This document shows, in pieces, positions 15,825 through 22,288 of a stretch of 36,528 bases of DNA (the first letter of the stretch is position 1; each line of letters begins with the position of its first letter). The translations under genes were made by a program, and so were the position numbers. The DNA comes from Candidatus Roseilinea sp. Its GTDB lineage: Bacteria; Chloroflexota; Anaerolineae; J036; Brachytrichaceae. The stretch covers positions 1 through 36,528 of the forward strand of contig JANWYN010000063.1 in assembly GCA_025055235.1 (NCBI GenBank). Direction: 5' to 3'. Under the pieces are notes generated by a model. It ran no database searches. It saw nothing but the letters and a program-made list of their open reading frames with translations, and was not told the origin of the DNA.

Positions 15825-18545
15825 TCACACTAGGCCGGCCTCGGCCATTAGCCGCCTCGTCGCCTCGACCTCGTGTTCTAGCTTCATGCTTTCGTAGAGC
15901 GCGAGCGCTTGGGCGAAAGCATCCATGGCTGCGCTGCGCTGTCCCTGGTCGAGATGGACGATGGCAAGCCAGCGCCAGGCGGGCGCTTCGCCCATTGGAT
16001 CCCGCAACTCCTCGGAACGAGCGGCGCGAATTGCCATTTCGAAGTATTCCTGCGCTTTGGCATGCTGCCGGCGTTGGCGCGCGATCATCCCCAGCACGGC
16101 GAAGGCATAGGGCACGGATTGGCTCACCTCCAGTTCGAAGACGCGCGCTGCATAGCTTTCGGCTTTGTCGAGTTGTCCCAAGTAGGCGCATGCTTCAGCC
16201 GCGTTCGCCAAGAGGCTGGCAGTCACGCGCTGCGAGCTGATGCGTTTGGCCAAGGCCAAGCCGGCCTCCGCCTGCGCTAGCGCCTCTTCATGTCGCCCGG
16301 CCACGATCAGCGCTGCGGACAGCATGGAATAGTCGAACAGCAGCCGATATTGCTCTCCGCGCGCCCGCTCGATGGCCATGGACTTTTCGATCAATGGAAT
16401 CGCTTCGTCTGGCCTGCCGCGCTGCCACAGCAGCTCGGCCAAACGGGCGTAGAACGTGCTCAGCGACCTGTGGTTGCCCGGCACACTGTCGGCAATGGGT
16501 CTGGCCGTGTTGTAGTGCGCTAGGGCCGCATCGAAGTCCCCTCGGATAAGCGCTGCTTGGGCATAGGCGGAGTATGCGTTGATCAGCGCCAGCTTCGCTT
16601 CGCTCTCAGCCTTGTCTGCGTCGCGCAGGTGCTTGTCGTACATGTAGCTTAGTTGGGCGTGCTGGTAGGACACGGCCCGCTCAGGTTCCACCTGATAGGC
16701 TTCGATCGCTTGGCGATAGTGATGGATCGCGCGCTCAGGTTGATCGAGCAACTCGTAGGCGTCGCCCAGCAGCCGCTCGATGAACGCCCGCATCGCAGCG
16801 CTCGATCCGGGTTCGGCTTGCTCCATTTCGCGGGCTGCCGATGCGCCATCGCCAAGGATGAGGCTGAGCTGGCCACGGAATGCGCGCAGCGCATTTCGGT
16901 TTTCGACCTCATCGAGGTCGCCGATGTTGATGCGGTCGAGCAGTGTTTTGACGGACGCAGCCTGGCCGCGCGCGATCTCAGCGCTCGAATGCGCAGCCCA
17001 CAGGCGCAGCGCCTGGTCAGGCCTGCGTGCCTCGATGAAGTGCTCGATGGCTGCCACGTATTCACCGTGTGCTTCGCGCACCAGCGCCGCCTTCGCATGA
17101 TGCGCGATGCGCTCCTCGCCCGTCATGCGCGCCAACACGAAGGGCCGAAAGTGCGGCGTTAACTCCACGCCGCCGGCGTCGTCCTGGCGCGCCAGGCCGC
17201 GCGCGATCAGGCTGTCCAGTACGTCTGCCTGGCCTATCCAGGCATGCTGAGGTGAAGGCGCGCGAAAGACGGCCAATTGCTTGAGCAAGATGCGCTCCTC
17301 ATCCGGCAGGCGCTCCCACAGGTAGCCGAACATCTGCTCGATAGACGGGCTCTCGGCATAGCGCGACAGCGCATCAGACGCGCTCGTTCCCGTCTGGCAA
17401 AGGCTGATCAGCAGACACAGCAGGATGGGATTACCATCGGTGATCTGCCAAGCGCGCTGTTGCTCGTCCGGCGTGAACGCGCCGGGCAGTGCCGCTTCGA
17501 GCATTTGCCCGACTTGCTCGCGCGACATGCCGGGCAGGGTATATAGCCGGTCGGTCTTGATGAGCGGGCGCTGGCCGATGACGAGCAGGTGCGCTGTGTG
17601 ATACAAGTCGGCCAGCAAATTGGCGATCTCTCTGTGCTCGCGCCGGTCCAGATGGAGCAGATCAGCCTCATCCAGGACGATCAACAAACGTTCCCCGGCC
17701 AGTTCGCCTAAATCGTGTCGCAGCACACCGATAAGGGGCGCTCGGCGCAGTGGCCCGTGCCCGGCGTCGGCTGCTGCTTGTCGCCATGTGTTCGGCGCGC
17801 CGTTCAACCGAAGGAAATAGGCCATCGCGAAGATGAAGCTGGCCAGCCAGTCGTTCCAGCCGGCGCGCAGGGTGTACCAGAAGACCCGTTCGCCGGCATA
17901 GGCTTGGGCGTGCCGCTGTTGCCACGCCAACGCGACGGCAGCGCCGACGGTGGTCTTGCCGATGCCGGCTGCGCCGGCCAGGCTGACCGAGTAGCCCTCG
18001 CTCAAATCGGCCAGCACACGACTGACCAAATCCTCGCGGCCGACCATCGGTCGGCGCACCGGTCGTTCGGCGCGCAGGGGCGGCAAGACGAGATCGGCGA
18101 AGGCGCGTGCCAGCTTCTCGGCGGCGATGGGCCACTGGCGATACAAACTACGGCGCGCTAAGCCCACGTCCAGGGCGATGTCATCGTCGCGATCGCCGGG
18201 GACGCGCTCGAAGAACGATCGGTGAATCAGCGTGCGCGTGAAGTCATCAAGCGCATCGGTTGCGCGCAGCAGTTCGGCGCGCAGGGCGCGGCCGCGGGCC
18301 TCGGGTGTGTCGCCCTGGATGTGGCGCCCCAGCACGTAGGGCGCAGCCAGGAAGGAGCGCTCGCCGATGCAGCGGTCAATGACGCGTTGGCGTTCGTTCG
18401 GTTGGATCGGTTGCCTGCGACCTCTGCCGAACACTCCCGTGCCGGCGATCATGCGCAGCACGCGCATCACTTCCTGGGCGAACGCATCGCTGCCCAAGTC
18501 GTGCGCGCTCGACTGAGACGGATCGCGTCTAAGCTTGCCTGTCAT
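15825..18545 (-). CDS. STAND-type ATPase with N-terminal HTH-like region and C-terminal TPR array
   Basis: The 906-residue protein looks like a signal-responsive regulator. Residues ~80-150 end in DIALDVGLARRSLYRQW, which has the look of a helix-turn-helix recognition region. A P-loop NTPase domain follows the linker RPMVGREDLVSRVL: Walker A GAAGIGKTT (191-199), Walker B LLIVLDEADLL, and a QRPLIKTDRLYTLPGMSREQ sensor region. From about residue 450 the chain is a helical repeat array with many TPR-like pairs (for example LLGDAYELLDQPERAIHHYR, LANAAEACAYLGQLDKAESYA). Known STAND proteins switch between ADP-bound closed and ATP-bound oligomeric states on ligand binding to the repeats. It lies head to head with the lipoprotein-metalloprotease pair, which it might control (inference); ligand and targets are unknown. 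The 265-bp divergent gap (18546-18810) contains no other gene. Confidence 0.88.
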   Translation of the reverse strand: MTGKLRRDPSQSSAHDLGSDAFAQEVMRVLRMIAGTGVFGRGRRQPIQPNERQRVIDRCIGERSFLAAPYVLGRHIQGDTPEARGRALRAELLRATDALDDFTRTLIHRSFFERVPGDRDDDIALDVGLARRSLYRQWPIAAEKLARAFADLVLPPLRAERPVRRPMVGREDLVSRVLADLSEGYSVSLAGAAGIGKTTVGAAVALAWQQRHAQAYAGERVFWYTLRAGWNDWLASFIFAMAYFLRLNGAPNTWRQAAADAGHGPLRRAPLIGVLRHDLGELAGERLLIVLDEADLLHLDRREHREIANLLADLYHTAHLLVIGQRPLIKTDRLYTLPGMSREQVGQMLEAALPGAFTPDEQQRAWQITDGNPILLCLLISLCQTGTSASDALSRYAESPSIEQMFGYLWERLPDEERILLKQLAVFRAPSPQHAWIGQADVLDSLIARGLARQDDAGGVELTPHFRPFVLARMTGEERIAHHAKAALVREAHGEYVAAIEHFIEARRPDQALRLWAAHSSAEIARGQAASVKTLLDRINIGDLDEVENRNALRAFRGQLSLILGDGASAAREMEQAEPGSSAAMRAFIERLLGDAYELLDQPERAIHHYRQAIEAYQVEPERAVSYQHAQLSYMYDKHLRDADKAESEAKLALINAYSAYAQAALIRGDFDAALAHYNTARPIADSVPGNHRSLSTFYARLAELLWQRGRPDEAIPLIEKSMAIERARGEQYRLLFDYSMLSAALIVAGRHEEALAQAEAGLALAKRISSQRVTASLLANAAEACAYLGQLDKAESYAARVFELEVSQSVPYAFAVLGMIARQRRQHAKAQEYFEMAIRAARSEELRDPMGEAPAWRWLAIVHLDQGQRSAAMDAFAQALALYESMKLEHEVEATRRLMAEAGLV

Positions 18546-18810
18546 GATGCGTATGCCATGGCGCGCGTGAGCGACGCCGGGCGCATGTGGGTAAGGAGGA
18601 GTGTACTCGCTGACGAGAAAAACACTTGCGTCGGCAGTGCGTTCCGCCGAAGGTGCGTCTGCGCCAGACTGTCACACAAGTGCGTGCATTTGGCGCACAG
18701 TGCGGGCGGCGATCTTTAAGATCAATAGAGTAGCAGCGCAACTCGCCCTGCGAGCTGGTGTTCTGCATATCAAGCGCGTCGCGAGGAAATCAATACTCAA
18801 GGGGGTCGCC

Positions 18811-19974
18811 ATGAACAAATTGCGTGCGACATCCGGTATCATGTTCGTCGCAACATTGTTATTGAGTGGGTGCGCGTTGCCACCGGCGCCGCCAACGAGC
18901 ACAGGTGTAGTTGTCACCAGAGTCACTCTAAGCAGAAAAGCCGCCCCAGAACAAACGGCGACGCCTCTGCCGCATTTAACGGACGAAGAGAGGCTCCGCA
19001 TCGCGTGCAGATCATTGGCTAATTTGGTCGCTCCGTCAAGCGAGGAAGTGTATTACTGGCGAATGAATATGAACTTCAACCCATACAATCTCGCTTGTCT
19101 GGAAGTACGCCGGAAGGATCAACTGGACACCCCGAAACGTTTTGTTATTGGGTGTTCACAAGGTGGCACCCCGGCACGTCGATCCACAATTCCTGTAGAT
19201 GTTCCGATTCCATCACTGCCTGCTGCTGGCGGACCAACACCAACGCCCATTGCTGCGCCGGTCGTGACACCAAGCGCTGGATATTATCTAGAATGTCCGC
19301 TCAATATACGCTGGTATCTAGAAGAAACTCGAAAAGATCCCATATTCGCTAACGTAATCACGCAAACTGCTAGTGTCTACACCTATACCTATTTCTCGAT
19401 GAGTGCTCTGGTCGTGTTGCCAACTGCAATGCCTTATCGCGGACTGATTGCTGCAGTCGTGCCCATTACAAATTCTGTATCAGGAGCAACAACGCCATGC
19501 ACTAGTGACTTTGTAGAATGCCAGCCGTCATTATGGGGTGTTGTATCACCTACGGTGTCTACATTTCGACTGGCAAGTGTTTACAACGGTCAATTTATCC
19601 ACATCACCCCTCCGATCAAATACACTCTCGGCATTCAGGGTTGGTGGACCGGTGTGCGAGATCGCAGAAGTGCCTACGCTGAGAAGCCAGAAGATGAGGT
19701 GATTCGAGCACAAGCTTCATTTCTGGTGGACAATTCAGGATATGTGTCGGACTTAGGTTTATGGCAACAGCACAACACTGTAACGTTCAATCGCGATTTT
19801 GCGGTTGATTCGCGCAGGCGCTTCAAGTTCTGGGCAGGAGATGTAAAAGTCTACATTGGGGGTGTTCCACCTGAGTATTGCGCCTCTTTAGCTACGTGTG
19901 ATTCGTTTAACGGCAGCTTACTTGAAGTCTTCATTGACCCAGGCGGCACCGGAAAGCCTGACAACATGGGTTGA
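18811..19974 (+). CDS. Secreted lipoprotein of unknown function
   Basis: I do not recognise a family. The 387-residue protein has a clean lipoprotein signal: basic MNKLR, a hydrophobic stretch and lipobox LLSGC with C21. A low-complexity Pro/Thr region (PTSTGVVV, TPIAAPVVTP) alternates with a beta-rich body having several cysteine pairs. The open frame extends upstream to 18601, but AAGGGGG at 18799-18805 and the signal peptide fix the start at 18811. Base composition is clearly more A/T-rich than the flanking genes, as in the rest of the block to 26528. It probably forms an operon with the metalloprotease, 40 bp downstream. The gene order lipoprotein-protease suggests that both act at the cell surface, though the protease has no obvious export signal. 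Confidence 0.8.
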   Translation: MNKLRATSGIMFVATLLLSGCALPPAPPTSTGVVVTRVTLSRKAAPEQTATPLPHLTDEERLRIACRSLANLVAPSSEEVYYWRMNMNFNPYNLACLEVRRKDQLDTPKRFVIGCSQGGTPARRSTIPVDVPIPSLPAAGGPTPTPIAAPVVTPSAGYYLECPLNIRWYLEETRKDPIFANVITQTASVYTYTYFSMSALVVLPTAMPYRGLIAAVVPITNSVSGATTPCTSDFVECQPSLWGVVSPTVSTFRLASVYNGQFIHITPPIKYTLGIQGWWTGVRDRRSAYAEKPEDEVIRAQASFLVDNSGYVSDLGLWQQHNTVTFNRDFAVDSRRRFKFWAGDVKVYIGGVPPEYCASLATCDSFNGSLLEVFIDPGGTGKPDNMG

Positions 19975-20014
19975 TCTTAACCAAGTCTCTAAGCTGACAA
20001 TCTGGAGGAAAGCA

Positions 20015-20650
20015 ATGTCCGACAACAATTGCTCTGACAACTGGATTTCACAGCAGACTGATGAGATTCACCCGCCTCCATGTTCCTGGGAAGGTGAACC
20101 GAAGCTTACCTACTCATTCGACGGGGAAGGCTGGACACCAGATTACCGAAAAGCAGTGGAGCAAGCATTCGAGTGCTGGGAAGCAGCCTTCGACAAGCTG
20201 TGTCATCAAGTTGCTCAATGTAGGCGCGTGTCATTCACCGAGGTGGACTTGCAACAACCAACGGTGCCGACACATATCTCAATCAAGTTCGTTGACCCAA
20301 GCACAAAAGTTTGTGAGGAACTGAAAGATCGTCAGGCGCACACCGACTATCCTCCTTACTGTGCGTGTAGAAAAAATAAAGAGAGCACCTGTATTCCACT
20401 CTATTTCAACAACAAGTATGAGTGGTCGCATGAACCGAAAGAGAATCACTACGATCTGTTCACCGTTGCTTTGCATGAGATTGGACATATTGTCGGACTA
20501 ACCCACATAGATATAGGGAATGATGATAAAAAGCGTGATCGCGTCATGTGCAATCCCCCGCCCATTGGTAAGAGACCCTTTACCGAGGTGACTAAATACG
20601 ATATTGATGACCTGAAACCGCTATACGGTACCCGATCTGAAGAAGATTGA
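20015..20650 (+). CDS. Matrixin-like zinc metalloprotease (metzincin)
   Basis: The 211-residue protein is close to a bare catalytic domain. It carries the extended zinc motif HEIGHIVGLTH at 154-164 (ligands H154, H158, H164, catalytic E155), a possible Met-turn at M178 (RVMCNPPP), and the matrixin-style ending YDIDDLKPLYG (195-205). The N-terminal part (LTYSFDGEGWTPDYRKAVEQAFECWEAAF) matches the first strand and helix of the fold. The start is set by GGAGGAA at 20004-20010; an upstream open frame overlaps the lipoprotein gene and is unlikely. Oddities: there is no signal peptide or propeptide with a cysteine switch, yet there are ten cysteines, more than expected for a cytosolic protein. It follows the lipoprotein gene by 40 bp. 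Confidence 0.86.
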   Translation: MSDNNCSDNWISQQTDEIHPPPCSWEGEPKLTYSFDGEGWTPDYRKAVEQAFECWEAAFDKLCHQVAQCRRVSFTEVDLQQPTVPTHISIKFVDPSTKVCEELKDRQAHTDYPPYCACRKNKESTCIPLYFNNKYEWSHEPKENHYDLFTVALHEIGHIVGLTHIDIGNDDKKRDRVMCNPPPIGKRPFTEVTKYDIDDLKPLYGTRSEED

Positions 20651-21189
20651 ATTTAATAGATGCTTTTATATTCTCAGGGTGAACGCGGAAAAGCTCAGCG
20701 AGTGGCCTAGCTAGCATAGCGATTCTCCTCAGGTTGCCTTCGCCAGCAGGGACAAGCGTGGCAGGTTAGATGATAGAGCACGCTCTCCGCAGCGCGCTAT
20801 CGCCAATGCATCGTCGGCACGGAACGGCGCCTGCCGTGCGACATTTTTGCCCCTATCCGCGAATGCACCCCTCCCCTCACTCCGCTACGGTGTTTTGTTT
20901 GGTGCAATAGACGTTGCGCACGGGTAGCATCGCGCACGCCGGCCAGCGCCACGTTCCCCGGCAGACCGCGCAATCATTCCCCGCGACTCAAAGTCGTGAG
21001 CAACCTTAAGGCAAAGTTCGCCTCGGCGGACTCGACCGCCGGTCGCCAAGGACAGCTTTGCTCCGTTTGTTTGTCACAAAAACGCGCATGTGTGGCACAC
21101 CGCCCAGCCCGCACTGCCTAATATTTCAGTTGCAGTTCGCGAACCTGCAATGACACCCGTCCGATTCAATTCAAGTGAGGTGAACAACC
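20651..21189. other. Intergenic region with a degraded repeat copy E
   Basis: No convincing gene is seen in these 539 bp. At about 20980-21050 lies a decayed, reversed copy of the ~110-bp repeat (CCGCGACTCAAAGTCGTGAG, then GGCAAAGTTCGCCTCGGCGG). Composition changes from A/T-rich to G/C-rich near 20750 and then back, so the segment may be a junction of older insertions. A TAATAT at 21119-21124 could be a -10 element for the peptide gene, without a matching -35. Confidence 0.5.
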
Positions 21190-21303
21190 ATGAAGACGAA
21201 TGCGAAGACCAAGATCAAGGCTGCTGTGGCCCTCGGGCTGGCCATCCTGGGCGCCGTGCTGATCGCCGCGCCGGCGAATGCGGGGATCCGGGTGCGCCCG
21301 TAG
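21190..21303 (+). CDS. 37-residue secreted micro-peptide, predicted mature product GIRVRP
   Basis: A short reading frame with a good ribosome binding site (GAGGTG at 21177-21182) encodes a textbook Sec signal peptide. The N-terminal region MKTNAKTKIK is basic, the core AAVALGLAILGAVLIAA is hydrophobic, and PANA (residues 28-31) gives an A-x-A cleavage site. Cleavage there leaves only the hexapeptide GIRVRP before TAG. Two readings are possible: a genuine peptide precursor (a pheromone or signal, as known for short peptides in Firmicutes), or the 5' remnant of a decayed secreted protein. The 3' side does not continue the frame; it holds a perfect 15-bp hairpin and then the membrane protein gene 100 bp downstream. 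I rate coding as likely and function as unknown. Confidence 0.6.
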   Translation: MKTNAKTKIKAAVALGLAILGAVLIAAPANAGIRVRP

Positions 21304-21316
21304 GCTGCCGGTTCGC

Positions 21317-21359
21317 GCGCCGTCGCAGCCCGGCACAAGGGGGAGGGCTGCGACGGCGC
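21317..21359 (+). promoter_or_regulatory. Perfect 15-bp stem-loop after the micro-peptide gene
   Basis: GCGCCGTCGCAGCCC (21317-21331) pairs without mismatch with GGGCTGCGACGGCGC (21345-21359) around a 13-nt loop. It starts 14 nt after the peptide stop and ends 45 nt before the next ATG. No T-run follows, so it is not a standard terminator; it could be an attenuator, an mRNA 3' stabiliser or a processing site. Confidence 0.75.
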
Positions 21360-21403
21360 TGCCTGGGCAGCATTGCGTTGCTTGCAGTTCAAGGAGGAGA
21401 GTC

Positions 21404-21892
21404 ATGGAGGATATAGCATTTTTTGTAGTGCAGTGGCTTGTCGTGCCCTGCATCATGATCGCACTGTTTATCTACGCTAGAGCAATCGTCAGAGCGTTGA
21501 GTGAAAGGGAATCGAAGACATCAGCAAATGCAGGCTTTTGGGCGGGGCTAATCATTTTAGCCATCTTTGTAATCAGTCAACTAGACGCGATTCGCAATTT
21601 CCAGTTTAGTCACGACGAATTACAGGAGTTGCTGGTGCTTCCGATGATGCTTGGAGCAATTGTCGGCTTCGTGTTCATGCACCTCGTGAGACTCGTAATT
21701 CCTACTCGCCTTGTTGGTCTTTTGACTTTGGTGTTATCAGCCACCAGCAGTTCCGCGCTGTTCTCGTATGTGTTCATGAACAACTTGCGAGTCATCCTAC
21801 TGCACGGCACTCTAGGCATTGCTTTGGGCAGCCTGTTGTACATTGTTCTCTTCCCGGCGGCGATGCGAAGCATTAACAAGATGGTAGGTTGA
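21404..21892 (+). CDS. Small integral membrane protein of unknown function
   Basis: The 162-residue protein has about five hydrophobic segments: near residues 5-25 (FFVVQWLVVPCIMIALFIYA), 45-60 (FWAGLIILAIFVISQL), 78-98 (LPMMLGAIVGFVFMHLVRLV), 100-120 and 130-152 (LLHGTLGIALGSLLYIVLFP). Only short charged loops connect them (RALSERESKTSANAG, QFSHDELQEL). No family is recognised. The start is fixed by AAGGAGGAG at 21391-21399. Its position directly after the secreted micro-peptide and its hairpin suggests co-transcription; a role in export of, response to or immunity against that peptide is possible but speculative. Confidence 0.75.
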   Translation: MEDIAFFVVQWLVVPCIMIALFIYARAIVRALSERESKTSANAGFWAGLIILAIFVISQLDAIRNFQFSHDELQELLVLPMMLGAIVGFVFMHLVRLVIPTRLVGLLTLVLSATSSSALFSYVFMNNLRVILLHGTLGIALGSLLYIVLFPAAMRSINKMVG

Positions 21893-22288
21893 AGGCTTTT
21901 ACGACGGCTCGTGTCTCAATATGCCTTCAGCTGACGCTGCTTCGTTGCACAGCGCGACTGATACATGAGCCGTTGTTACCTGCGCGCCTACGTGCTCACG
22001 GCGCGGGTCTGGCGCTACGTAGCGGTGATGCACAGCCGGATCGAGCGCGAGCTGCGCCATGACCTGACTACCCAGGAGCGGTGGAGGCTATTAATTCTAA
22101 AGGTTTTCAACTGAGCATTTTGATATCAGTATTTCACCTGCCTTTAGCTCCCAGGTGGGTCTGCTGAAGATTATGGAGCTTGCGCACATGACAACCAAGA
22201 GTTCAGGAAACTTAAAAATCAACCGATAAGCACAGTTGAGCCAAGTTCACATATCGTAAACGCAACAGAGGGGGAAGTTTCAACTACT
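21893..22288. other. Intergenic region with a possible gene fragment
   Basis: This 396-bp gap has one G/C-rich island (about 21965-22090) that looks coding, flanked by A/T-rich sequence. A reading frame at 21965-22114 would give a 49-residue basic peptide beginning MSRCYLRAYVLTARVWRY and ending in RWRLLILKVFN, with no ribosome binding site. I do not recognise it; it may be the remnant of a lost gene. Nothing else is seen, apart from a GAGGGGG at 22269-22275 that is 13 nt from the next start. Confidence 0.3.

Noticed and set aside
18601-18810. Upstream extension of the lipoprotein gene
   Set aside because: The lipoprotein signal and the AAGGGGG site place the start at 18811; the extension would bury the signal peptide.
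21317-21359. Rho-independent terminator after the micro-peptide
   Set aside because: The stem is strong but no T-run follows; kept as an unclassified hairpin.
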